A stretch of 9,136 bases of DNA. It comes from Clostridiales bacterium (GTDB lineage: Bacteria > Bacillota > Clostridia > Oscillospirales > Acutalibacteraceae). How positions within the stretch are numbered: position 1 is the stretch's first letter; the number at the start of each line of letters is the position of its first letter. A program made the translations under genes and the position numbers. The stretch lies in NCBI GenBank assembly GCA_022791355.1, contig JAAVYX010000216.1, positions 1-9,136 on the forward strand, in the 5' to 3' direction. Shown here piece by piece: positions 1-6,066 of this stretch. Below the pieces are notes generated by a model. That model saw nothing but the letters and a program-made list of their open reading frames with translations, was not told the origin of the DNA and made no database searches.

Positions 1-713
1 CCATCACCCGGGACGTCAGCGGGGAAGGGGTGCAGCAGGCCCTGTTGAAGATCCTGGAGGGCACCGTTTCCAACGTGCCGCCCCAGGGCGGCCGGAAGCA
101 TCCCCAGCAGGAGTTTATCCAGTTGGATACCACCCATATCCTCTTTATCTGCGCCGGGGCCTTTGAGGGCATCGAGAAGGTCATCGAGCGGCGGCTGGGA
201 GGCAGCAGCTTGGGCTTTGGCGCCGACGTCAAATCCAAAAAGAGCTTGGAAGCCGAGGCCCTCATCAAGGAGGCCACCCATCAGGACCTGGTGAAATACG
301 GCCTGATTCCCGAGCTGGTGGGCCGTCTGCCGGTGGTAACCACGCTGGACAGTATGAATGCAGACGCGTTGGTGCGGATCATGCAGGAGCCCAAAAACTC
401 GGTGCTCAAGCAGTATCAGGCTCTGTTCAAGATGGACGATGTGGAGCTGGAATTCGAACCGGAGGCCCTGAAGGCCATTGCCGAAAAAACCATTGAGCGG
501 AAAACCGGAGCTCGGGGTCTGCGTTCGATCATCGAGGGAACCCTCCAACAGCTCATGTTTGATATTCCCTCTAACTATCTGGTGGAAAAGGTGACCATCA
601 CCGCCGACGCGGTCTTAAAGGGCGAAAAACCCGTGCTCACCGAAAACCCGGCCCGTAAGCCCAAGGCTTTGACCATGCCGCTGGAAACCGGCCACCGGAG
701 CGAGACAGCCTGA
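1..713 (+). CDS. clpX: ATP-dependent Clp protease ATP-binding subunit ClpX, 3' part
   Basis: ClpX is the cytoplasmic AAA+ unfoldase that recognises tagged or damaged proteins and threads them into the ClpP protease. The first complete codon is at position 3 and the frame is open to the left edge, so about 236 C-terminal residues are present and roughly 185 are missing (the zinc-binding domain, Walker A and Walker B). Visible ClpX signatures are the stretch VQQALLKILEGT followed by the RKH pore loop (GGRKHPQQEF), the sensor-1 region around THILFICAGAF, the arginine-finger segment LIPELVGRLPVV, and the sensor-2 motif GARGLRSI. The protein ends in a poorly conserved tail of about 25 residues after the C-terminal small AAA domain. 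In many Firmicutes lon follows clpX; here a terminator and unrelated accessory genes follow. Identification is secure. Confidence 0.97.
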   Translation, partial: ITRDVSGEGVQQALLKILEGTVSNVPPQGGRKHPQQEFIQLDTTHILFICAGAFEGIEKVIERRLGGSSLGFGADVKSKKSLEAEALIKEATHQDLVKYGLIPELVGRLPVVTTLDSMNADALVRIMQEPKNSVLKQYQALFKMDDVELEFEPEALKAIAEKTIERKTGARGLRSIIEGTLQQLMFDIPSNYLVEKVTITADAVLKGEKPVLTENPARKPKALTMPLETGHRSETA

Positions 714-732
714 CCGCAATAGGAGAAAAAGA

Positions 733-770
733 AACGGCAAAGCCATTCCCGGCCTTGCCGTTTTTTATTT
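733..770 (+). terminator. Rho-independent terminator of clpX
   Basis: Twenty bases after the clpX stop, arms 733-744 and 751-762 pair over 12 positions with one mismatch (A741 with C754). They enclose a 6-nt loop, and a T-rich tract (TTTTTTATTT, 761-770) begins at the end of the 3' arm. This is a strong intrinsic terminator that separates clpX from the next gene. Confidence 0.92.
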
Positions 771-814
771 GCATTGCCGATATCTATAAATACGTAAAGC
801 GTAGGAGGCGCAGC

Positions 815-1354
815 ATGGGAACCGGTATTCTTGTATGCGGCTGTAACGGCAGCGGAAAAAGTACGTTGGGAAAGGCGTTGGCGCAAGAGCTATCGTATTT
901 ATTTATCGATAACGAGGACCTGTTTTTTCCAAGGACAGACCTCGATTATCCTTATGCGTCTCCACGGTCCCGAAAGGAAGCGGAGGCGTTGCTGCTACGG
1001 GAGATTCGGGCGCATGAAGATTTTGTATTTGCGGCCGTGAAGGGGGATTACTGCAGGGAAGCGCGGTCCTCTTGTCGATATGCGGTGCTGTTGGAAGCTC
1101 CCAAAGAAATCCGATTCGAGCGTGTAAGAAGGCGTTCCTTTGAAAAATTCGGAAGCAGAATGCTGCCGGGCGGAGAGCTGTATGAGCAGGAGGCGGCCTT
1201 TTTTCGGCAGGCTATGGACAGATCCGAGCAGGAGGTCTTCAGCTGGGCGGAGACGTTGCCCTGCCCTGTGCTACGAGCGGACGGGACCAGGCCCGTCCCG
1301 CAAAATGTAGAATGGATTATGGAACAGATGCGCCGCTTCCATCCCCAATTTTGA
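815..1354 (+). CDS. P-loop NTPase, shikimate/adenylate-kinase-like (AAA_17/AAA_18 type)
   Basis: The 179-residue protein starts with a Walker A motif GCNGSGKS (residues 9-16) in the N-terminal strand-loop-helix typical of small nucleoside and shikimate kinases. An acidic IDNEDLFF segment (31-38) may hold the phosphoryl acceptor. The motif VKGDYC (75-80) follows the second core strand, and an arginine-rich lid-like stretch (RVRRRSFEKFGSRMLPGG, about 103-120) would close over ATP. It resembles small AAA-family ATPases annotated without function in Clostridia and Bacilli; the substrate is unknown. The start at 815 is chosen because AGGAGG (803-808) lies 6 nt upstream; longer in-frame starts reach back into the clpX terminator. 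No terminator is visible before the next gene 103 bp downstream. Codon use looks less GC-biased by eye than in clpX or the fab genes, which would fit weak expression or acquisition. Confidence 0.85.
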   Translation: MGTGILVCGCNGSGKSTLGKALAQELSYLFIDNEDLFFPRTDLDYPYASPRSRKEAEALLLREIRAHEDFVFAAVKGDYCREARSSCRYAVLLEAPKEIRFERVRRRSFEKFGSRMLPGGELYEQEAAFFRQAMDRSEQEVFSWAETLPCPVLRADGTRPVPQNVEWIMEQMRRFHPQF

Positions 1355-1457
1355 AACGACGCAACCGCTGGTTGACAGTTTGACAGGAAGAACTGGTGGA
1401 TACGCAACCGACCGATTTGTTATCATGTCGGCGAAAAAAGCAAAAGGGGGAAATGAT

Positions 1458-2069
1458 ATGAACCTAGCAAACAGAATCCAGCGTTTACGCAAAGCAAGGG
1501 GGATATCCCAAGAGGAGCTGGCCGAAGGATTGGGCGTGTCCCGACAGGCGGTCTCCAAATGGGAAAGTGAACAGAGTATGCCGGAGCTGGACAAGGCGAT
1601 TCAACTCAGCGAATTTTTCGGCGTTACCACCGACTTTCTTTTAAAGGGGGTCGAAAGGGAAGACTCTCCAGAAAAGAAAGGGGAACGGGCCGGTCTGTTT
1701 GTCCTTACGGCCACCGCGCTCCATGTTATTGGATTGACCGTATCCGCCGCGATTTGGTACGAGAAGCAGACAGCGGCCGCCGTCGCGGTCTGCGCGGTTT
1801 TTATGGCGTTGGGCTGTATGGTCTTTGGAATCGGTATGTACGGTGCGGCTTCCAAAAGCAAGCCCCGCGCCAAACGCAATTTTTGGACGGTGAATATTTG
1901 GCTCCTTCTATTTACGCCCTGCTCTCTGCTCTACAATTTTTTGTTTGGCGGTATAGGCGCGCCTTATCCCCTGCTCTGGCGGCCCTGGCAGGCCTTTCCG
2001 ATTTTCTGGTTGGTCTATATCGGAAGCTGTCTGACATTCCTGTTCCTTCAGCGGCGTTTTGACCGATAA
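1458..2069 (+). CDS. XRE-family transcriptional regulator with membrane-spanning C-terminal half
   Basis: The 203-residue protein has an N-terminal helix-turn-helix of the Cro/C1/XRE class at about residues 6-60. The recognition part GVSRQAVSKWESEQSMPELD is the classic form, followed by FFGVTTDFLL. After a charged linker (65-78) come about four hydrophobic segments, near 79-99, 106-130, 142-163 and 180-198, so the protein probably sits in the membrane with its DNA-binding domain in the cytoplasm. The start at 1458 is preceded by AGGGGG (1445-1450) with a 7-nt spacer; the longer frame upstream has no ribosome binding site. Such one-component regulators are common in Clostridia and often act on adjacent transport or stress genes, but no obvious target is next to it. 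The HTH call is firm; the signal and regulon are unknown. Confidence 0.9.
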   Translation: MNLANRIQRLRKARGISQEELAEGLGVSRQAVSKWESEQSMPELDKAIQLSEFFGVTTDFLLKGVEREDSPEKKGERAGLFVLTATALHVIGLTVSAAIWYEKQTAAAVAVCAVFMALGCMVFGIGMYGAASKSKPRAKRNFWTVNIWLLLFTPCSLLYNFLFGGIGAPYPLLWRPWQAFPIFWLVYIGSCLTFLFLQRRFDR

Positions 2070-2094
2070 GAGCGACCTATACGGAAAAACCTTC

Positions 2095-2128
2095 CAGTCG
2101 GTCCCGTCGCATAGTCCGGCTGTTTTTT
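2095..2128 (+). terminator. Rho-independent terminator after the XRE regulator
   Basis: Arms 2095-2101 (CAGTCGG) and 2116-2122 (CCGGCTG) pair over 7 bp with one G-U. The loop is 14 nt and six T follow (2123-2128). It ends only 26 nt before the next start codon, so it may also lie in that gene's leader. Confidence 0.75.
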
Positions 2129-2154
2129 GCTCATCCTAAACGCGGGTGATGAAA

Positions 2155-2583
2155 ATGAATCAGGATATGGAACTTTTGCAGTATGTCTACCAGAATACCA
2201 AAATGGGGGAGGACAATCTCAAAAACCTCCTGCCGTCGGTGAAAAACGCCGAGCTCAAGACCTGCCTTCATAAACAGATGAGCGGTTACAGTCAGTTTAA
2301 CAACCAGGCTGAGGAAGAAATTTATAAGCACAGCGGCCAGCCCAAGGAAAACAGTGCCATGTCCAAGTTTGCTGCCCGTATGGGGGTCAGGATGAACGCC
2401 CTTAAGGACGATTCGGCCTCCCACATGGCCGAGATGACCATCCAGGGCAGCACCATGGGCATCGTGGATATTACCCAGCACCTGAACCGCTGCGGCGAGG
2501 CCGCCCCCGCGGCCAAGCGGCTGGCCAACGATTTGCTGCATTTCGAGCAGGATAATATCGAACGGCTGAAAACCTTTTTGTAA
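2155..2583 (+). CDS. Small all-helical protein of unknown function (ferritin-like bundle suspected)
   Basis: The product is 142 residues, has no signal peptide or membrane segment, and is almost wholly predicted helix. A first helix (about 3-27, MELLQYVYQNTKMGEDNLKN) is followed by a second (about 30-58), a short linker rich in P, E and N, then the best-looking conserved block SHMAEMTIQGSTMGIVDI (about 89-106) and a last helix ending ERLKTFL. The pattern matches a family common in Clostridia and usually annotated as hypothetical; the four-helix, ferritin-like reading is my inference and I cannot point to a complete metal site. I choose ATG 2155 because GGTGAT (2145-2150) matches the extended Shine-Dalgarno sequence and is properly spaced for it; GTG 2146 and ATG 2149 overlap that site. 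A strong terminator follows, so the gene appears monocistronic. Confidence 0.8.
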   Translation: MNQDMELLQYVYQNTKMGEDNLKNLLPSVKNAELKTCLHKQMSGYSQFNNQAEEEIYKHSGQPKENSAMSKFAARMGVRMNALKDDSASHMAEMTIQGSTMGIVDITQHLNRCGEAAPAAKRLANDLLHFEQDNIERLKTFL

Positions 2584-2593
2584 AAAGCTTCAA

Positions 2594-2622
2594 GCGCCCG
2601 GCGTAAGCCGGGCGTGTTTTTT
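2594..2622 (+). terminator. Rho-independent terminator with GTAA tetraloop
   Basis: Arms 2595-2602 (CGCCCGGC) and 2607-2614 (GCCGGGCG) form a perfect 8-bp GC-rich stem closed by GTAA, a GNRA-type tetraloop. Six T follow at 2617-2622. It lies 11 nt after the stop of the helical protein gene. Confidence 0.95.
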
Positions 2623-2649
2623 GCTGTATTCACCCAGTCTTACGCTGAG

Positions 2650-2687
2650 AAACGGCGGGGATTCTTTAGAAAGCCTGCCGTTTTATT
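2650..2687. terminator. Second hairpin downstream of the helical protein gene, possible terminator
   Basis: Arms 2650-2659 (AAACGGCGGG) and 2674-2683 (CCTGCCGTTT) pair over 10 bp with one G-U around a 14-nt loop, followed by TTTTATT. The A-rich 5' flank would also give a short T-run on the opposite strand, so it could work in either direction. No gene ends directly before it on either strand; it may be a back-up terminator. Confidence 0.5.
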
Positions 2688-2691
2688 GTGT

Positions 2692-2720
2692 TTGCTTTTT
2701 GGAAGGGTTTCCGGTATAAT
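2692..2720 (+). promoter_or_regulatory. Probable sigma-A promoter for the lipoprotein gene
   Basis: A consensus -10 TATAAT (2715-2720) lies 17 bp after TTGCTT (2692-2697), a partial -35 match. Transcription would begin near 2727, giving a leader of about 225 nt before the start codon at 2952. Confidence 0.6.
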
Positions 2721-2726
2721 AATCGC

Positions 2727-2951
2727 AAGGCAAGTATGATACCTGTGTGATGATCCCTATATTGCGGTTGCTAGGGATGTCCATTATACCCGACAGACGC
2801 CCCCCGCGCAGAGCGCGGGGACGCCGCTTATATCACGATCCGTTATCCGCAGGACGCCGCTATGTCCGATAAACGGTTTCGGGTCTGTGTACGCTGGGCC
2901 GAGGGGGCTGCCATTATTCTATTCTGGTTAAAAGAGAGAGGACGTGCATCC
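2727..2951 (+). promoter_or_regulatory. Long hairpin-rich 5' leader of the lipoprotein gene (or an unrecognised small RNA)
   Basis: This stretch has no convincing gene. It contains a 7-bp stem (2753-2759 with 2772-2778, 12-nt loop) and a perfect 8-bp GC stem (2802-2809 with 2813-2820, loop AGA). A two-part hairpin pairs 2840-2847 with 2868-2876 and, inside it, 2852-2855 with 2864-2867. The 10-mer GGACGCCGCT occurs twice (2819-2828 and 2852-2861). I could not match it to a riboswitch, T-box, 6S or signal recognition particle RNA by its conserved motifs. No U-tailed terminator is visible between 2880 and the ribosome binding site, so it reads as a leader rather than a finished small RNA. That it is transcribed is inference from the promoter upstream. 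Confidence 0.4.
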
Positions 2952-3473
2952 ATGCAAAAGCTGTTGAATCTGTTTCTTTGCGGTCTGCTGGTCATAGGAA
3001 CCGCCCTGTCCTTTGCCGCGTGCAGGACGGATCATAAAAAGACCGAGACGACTTCCACAGTCAGTCTGCCCGAGGGAACCCATGAAAAGGGCGAGAGCGT
3101 AGAGGAGCTGGGAACCGTATCTATTTTGAGACAGTATATAGAGAAAACTGGAAACGACGCCGCTAAACCGGATGAGGGCAAGGTCTACCTGCTGCTGGAG
3201 TTCCGCATTGACAATACCACAGACGCCGAAATGCCGGTGAGCACCCTGCTTTCCTTTACCGGCCAGGCGGACGGGCAGCCGGTCAGTCCCAGCACGAAGG
3301 CATTGCTGGACAGAGGTTCTCATTCCACCTTGGACGGTACTATCCCGGTAGGAGGCGGTATGGTCGGCGTGGTGGGCTTTGAGGTGTCCCAGGACTGGAA
3401 GGTTTTCCAGGTCGATTTCCGTCCCGACGCTATGCAGTCGGAAGCCATCTCCTTCGCGGTGCGCAAGGTGTGA
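2952..3473 (+). CDS. Secreted lipoprotein with DUF4352-like immunoglobulin-fold domain
   Basis: The 173-residue protein begins with a lipoprotein signal peptide: positive MQK, a hydrophobic core to about residue 19, and a lipobox-like FAAC that puts the lipidated cysteine at 24. Phe at position -3 of the lipobox is not the usual Leu, Val or Ile. A short polar Thr/Ser/Lys tether (25-45) leads into a beta-rich domain. The pattern KVYLLLEFRIDNTTDAEM, then a strand about function-neutral DG residues, then IPVGGGMVGVVGFEV and a final VFQVDF, matches the DUF4352/telokin-like family of extracellular lipoproteins with no assigned reaction. The start at 2952 has GAGAGAGG (2934-2941) upstream with a 10-nt spacer; the longer frame from 2862 would bury the signal peptide. 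The gene stands alone, with its own promoter and terminator. Function is unknown beyond location outside the membrane. Confidence 0.85.
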   Translation: MQKLLNLFLCGLLVIGTALSFAACRTDHKKTETTSTVSLPEGTHEKGESVEELGTVSILRQYIEKTGNDAAKPDEGKVYLLLEFRIDNTTDAEMPVSTLLSFTGQADGQPVSPSTKALLDRGSHSTLDGTIPVGGGMVGVVGFEVSQDWKVFQVDFRPDAMQSEAISFAVRKV

Positions 3474-3486
3474 TCCCGCAATAGGT

Positions 3487-3533
3487 AAACAGTCTCCGTT
3501 TTCCTTTCCTGTAGGATGCGGAGACTGTTTTTT
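3487..3533 (+). terminator. Rho-independent terminator of the lipoprotein gene
   Basis: Arms 3487-3498 (AAACAGTCTCCG) and 3519-3530 (CGGAGACTGTTT) are perfectly complementary over 12 bp, with a 20-nt loop and a T-run from 3528 to 3533. It lies 14 nt after the stop codon. Confidence 0.93.
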
Positions 3534-3655
3534 ATAGATTGCCCTTGGCAATCTATAAAAAGGCCGTCCCGGCCTGGGGCCTTTTAAATTTTAAAGCGCC
3601 TGCCAGCGGGAGCGGGCAGATGCGCAAAAAAATAGTAGCGCACCTACTATTTTTT
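3531..3655. repeat. Cluster of four further adjacent inverted repeats
   Basis: Directly abutting the lipoprotein terminator are: a perfect 13-bp inverted repeat (3531-3543 with 3547-3559, loop CTT); an 8-bp one (3558-3565 with 3578-3585, AAAAGGCC and GGCCTTTT, 12-nt loop); a weaker GC hairpin (CTGCC near 3599-3603 with GGCAG near 3615-3619, plus flanking GCGC on both sides); and a perfect 12-bp AT-rich one (3627-3638 with 3644-3655, loop CGCAC). The last two compete, since TGCGC (3621-3625) can also pair with GCGCA (3638-3642). The second and last carry T tracts in their 3' arms and could terminate on either strand. No coding sequence is convincing here. Confidence 0.7.
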
Positions 3656-3732
3656 ATACCAAGGCGATTCATACTAGCAGTCGGTGTTTTCGGTCGCCGG
3701 CAAAAGGGGAAAGGGCCTCGACAGAAACCGCA

Positions 3733-3761
3733 TTGACAAAGGTTACCTGAAATTGTATAAT
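3733..3761 (+). promoter_or_regulatory. Consensus sigma-A promoter of the fab operon
   Basis: TTGACA (3733-3738), a 17-bp spacer and TATAAT (3756-3761) match the vegetative consensus at all 12 positions. Expected transcription start is about 3768, giving a leader of about 70 nt before fabH. The leader contains a 7-bp hairpin (3795-3801 with 3809-3815) just upstream of the ribosome binding site. Confidence 0.92.
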
Positions 3762-3776
3762 TATAAACAATTATAC
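3755..3776. promoter_or_regulatory. Palindromic operator candidate overlapping the fab promoter
   Basis: GTATAATT (3755-3762) and AATTATAC (3769-3776) form a perfect 8-bp inverted repeat with a 6-bp centre. The palindrome covers the -10 element and the expected start point, so a dimeric repressor bound here would block RNA polymerase. The left arm lies upstream of the start point and is not transcribed, which argues for a DNA operator rather than an RNA hairpin. It does not match the FapR consensus (ATTAGTACC-type); a MarR-type FabT-like regulator is one possibility, but no such gene is next to fabH. Confidence 0.65.
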
Positions 3777-3838
3777 GTTTGTATGCTCATGCTCTGACTG
3801 CGGCAAAAGCAGTCAATATGATAAGGACAGGTGCTGTT

Positions 3839-4810
3839 ATGGCTATTCAGTTGATCGGTACGGGAAGCGCGCTTCCGAAAAAAATTGTGACCAACAAGGA
3901 TTTGGAAGGCATGATGGATACTTCGGACGAATGGATTTATACCCACACCGGCGTTCGGGAACGCCGGATCGCCGTGGAGGAAACCGTCATTTCGCTGGGG
4001 ACCGACGCGGCCCGGGCTGCCATTGAAGACGCCGGTATTCAGCCGGATGAAATCGATTTGGTCATCTGCTCCACAATAACGCCCGATTGTCCTGTTCCTG
4101 GCTGCGCGCCGAATATCCGCCGCAATCTGGGCGTTGAAAACGCAGCGGCGCTGGACCTCAACGCCAACTGTACCGGTTGCATCTATTCTTTAGCCGTCGC
4201 CCGCGGCCTAATGGAGACATTGGGATTTAAAACCGCCCTGGTGGTGGGAAGCGACGTGCTCAGCCGGATTACCAATTGGGAGGACCGAGGAACCTGCATT
4301 CTGTTCGGCGACGCCGCGGGCGCCTTTATCCTGCGGCGTTCGGAGGCGGAAGGCGTGCTGGCCGTTCATATTGCTGGCAAGAGCGATGTAGACGACGTTC
4401 TCACCTGCGACTGGCCGGCAATGGAGACTCCCTTCAGCGGCCCCAAGAAGCCCAATAACGAAAAGATTTATATGGACGGCCATAAGGTTTTCTCCTTTGC
4501 GGTCAACGCTTTTATCGAGACCTTGGAGCGTTCCCTTGGGGAAGCCGGTATTCCTAAGGAGGAGCTCAAGGCCATTGTTCCCCATCAGGCTAACTTCCGT
4601 ATTATCAAATCCACCGCGCGCCGGCTGGATATTCCCTTGGAGAAGTTTTATATGAATGTGGACCGTTTGGGCAACACCTCCTCCGCCAGCGTGCCGGTGG
4701 CCTTAGACGAGCTGGCCCGTTCCGGCCGCCTCCAATCCGGAGATCTGGTGATGTTGGCCGGCTTCGGCGGGGGATTGACCTACGGCTCGGCTCTGCTTCG
4801 CTGGAAATAA
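3839..4810 (+). CDS. fabH: Beta-ketoacyl-ACP synthase III (FabH)
   Basis: FabH starts fatty acid synthesis by condensing an acyl-CoA primer with malonyl-ACP in the cytoplasm. The 323-residue product has the family's usual length and the full catalytic triad: Cys111 (NANCTGC), His249 (VPHQANFRI) and Asn279 (GNTSSASVP). The N-terminal TSDEWIYTHTGVRERRIA block and the C-terminal GFGGGLTYGSALLRW are typical. The start at 3839 is chosen over ATG 3818 and an earlier in-frame start because AAGGA (3823-3827) lies 11 nt upstream and the alignment begins at MAIQLIGTGSALP; the 3818 start has no ribosome binding site. Residue 114 after the active-site loop is Cys where Phe is usual in many homologues, and the TPDCPVPGC segment is cysteine-rich. 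It is the first gene of the fab operon, under a consensus promoter. Substrate chain type (straight or branched) cannot be read from sequence. Confidence 0.97.
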   Translation: MAIQLIGTGSALPKKIVTNKDLEGMMDTSDEWIYTHTGVRERRIAVEETVISLGTDAARAAIEDAGIQPDEIDLVICSTITPDCPVPGCAPNIRRNLGVENAAALDLNANCTGCIYSLAVARGLMETLGFKTALVVGSDVLSRITNWEDRGTCILFGDAAGAFILRRSEAEGVLAVHIAGKSDVDDVLTCDWPAMETPFSGPKKPNNEKIYMDGHKVFSFAVNAFIETLERSLGEAGIPKEELKAIVPHQANFRIIKSTARRLDIPLEKFYMNVDRLGNTSSASVPVALDELARSGRLQSGDLVMLAGFGGGLTYGSALLRWK

Positions 4811-4885
4811 ACCGGAAATAGAATTATTAAAATACAGAAGACAAACGGGCGGCCTGCCGCGTCGGACAGAAAGGAAAAGTGAACC

Positions 4886-5839
4886 ATGTCTTTTCAAACC
4901 AGAATAACAAAGCTTTTAAAGGTGCAGTATCCGATTATCCAGGGCGGAATGGCCTGGGTGGCCGACTATCATATTGCTTCTGCGGTGTCCAACGCGGGGG
5001 GATTGGGTCTAATTGCCGCCGCCTCCGCGCCGGCTGATTTCGTTCGCGACCAGATTCGTAAGGTCCGGGAGCTGACCGATAAGCCCTTTGGCGTCAATAT
5101 TATGCTGATGAGCCCCTACGCTGCCGAAATCGCGCAGGTCGTCCTGGAGGAGAGGGTCCCGGTGGTGACCACCGGCGCCGGCAATCCAGGCAAATATATC
5201 CCCGGCTGGAAGGAAGCGGGCATCACGGTGATTCCGGTGATTGCCAGCGTCTCCCAGGCGATTCGTATGGAACGGGCGGGAGCCGACGCGGTCGTAGCCG
5301 AGGGCTGCGAGGCCGGCGGCCACATCGGCGAGCTGACCACAATGGCACTGACTCCCCAGATTGTGGACGCGGTGTCCATTCCCGTACTGACCGCCGGCGG
5401 CGTGGCCGACGGACGTGGGATCGCCGCCGCCTTTATGCTGGGCGCGGAAGGCGTACAGGTAGGCACCCGTTTCCTGGCCGCCGAGGAGTGCAACATTCAC
5501 GCCAATTACAAGCAGGCCGTGCTGGACTGTAAGGATATCGGCACCACCGTTACTGGGCGGACCACCGGCAGCCCGGTGCGCTGTATCAAAAATAAGCTGG
5601 CCCGGGAAATCGTCGCTATGGAGAAGAAGGCTGGGGCCGACCAGGACGAGATGGAAAAGCTGCTCACCGGATCCCTGCGGGCCGCCGTGGTGGACGGGGA
5701 CGATAAGATGGGTTCTCTGATGGCCGGTCAGGTGGCGGGTATGATAAACAAAATCCAGCCGGCAAAGGAGATCATCGAAGAAATGTTCGCGGAGACCGCC
5801 AAGGTTCTGTCGGGCGCGGCCGGTCTGTTAAAGAATTAA
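4886..5839 (+). CDS. fabK: Enoyl-ACP reductase II, FMN-dependent (FabK)
   Basis: FabK carries out the last reduction of each elongation cycle, trans-2-enoyl-ACP to acyl-ACP, with NAD(P)H and bound FMN. The 317-residue TIM-barrel protein matches the nitronate monooxygenase/FabK family in length and motifs: YPIIQGGMAWV (15-25), VNIMLMSP (70-77), TTGAGNP (95-101), the EGCEAGGHIG loop with the conserved His146, and the phosphate-binding TAGGVADGRGIAAAFMLGA followed by GVQVGTRFLA. FabK is the flavoprotein alternative to FabI and is known from pneumococcus to be insensitive to triclosan. The operon context makes FabK more likely than a nitronate monooxygenase. The start at 4886 has AAGGA (4871-4875) 10 nt upstream. 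It follows fabH by 75 bp, too short a gap for acpP, which sits here in streptococci. Confidence 0.95.
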   Translation: MSFQTRITKLLKVQYPIIQGGMAWVADYHIASAVSNAGGLGLIAAASAPADFVRDQIRKVRELTDKPFGVNIMLMSPYAAEIAQVVLEERVPVVTTGAGNPGKYIPGWKEAGITVIPVIASVSQAIRMERAGADAVVAEGCEAGGHIGELTTMALTPQIVDAVSIPVLTAGGVADGRGIAAAFMLGAEGVQVGTRFLAAEECNIHANYKQAVLDCKDIGTTVTGRTTGSPVRCIKNKLAREIVAMEKKAGADQDEMEKLLTGSLRAAVVDGDDKMGSLMAGQVAGMINKIQPAKEIIEEMFAETAKVLSGAAGLLKN

Positions 5840-6066
5840 AATCCATACCGCTGTTTAGAGCAATACCCCAAAATACCGAGAAAAGTACGGCGGGCCGGGA
5901 ATCGCGGGACCAGGTTATAGTCCTTGGACGGGCGGCCGGCCGCTGGACAGAGCGGTTGCGGCTTTCGTCTTCTCCTGTCACTGCTCTTTCCGCCTCCTTT
6001 TTCTCATAATGACTGATAACCGCTCTGGACCTTTGTTTGTAACGGCTGTAAGGGAGGATGAATGGT
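5840..6066 (+). other. Spacer between fabK and fabD, with a 10-bp inverted repeat
   Basis: This spacer is unusually long for a fab operon and encodes nothing I can support on either strand. It contains a perfect inverted repeat, CAGAGCGGTT (5948-5957) with AACCGCTCTG (6018-6027), enclosing a pyrimidine-rich 60-nt stretch. It also has a GC-rich palindromic piece (GCGGCCGGCCGC, near 5932-5943). There is no U-tailed terminator and no clear promoter, so read-through to fabD is expected. It is too short for an acpP gene and shows no DSL phosphopantetheine motif. Confidence 0.5.

Noticed and set aside
575..886. Minus-strand frame over the end of clpX
   Set aside because: It crosses the clpX terminator and the start of the next gene and is antisense to both.
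1372..1426. Two overlapping TTGACA boxes (1372-1377 and 1380-1385) before the XRE regulator
   Set aside because: No acceptable -10 lies 16-18 bp downstream of either; the best -10-like TATCAT (1421-1426) is about 35 bp away, so I do not call a promoter.
2727..2951. 6S RNA, T-box, signal recognition particle RNA or a known riboswitch
   Set aside because: The characteristic conserved cores were not found; the region is left as an unassigned structured leader.
3539..3736. 65-residue open frame in the hairpin region before fabH
   Set aside because: It starts with TTG inside a perfect inverted repeat, has no ribosome binding site, runs through several hairpins and shows no recognisable protein pattern.
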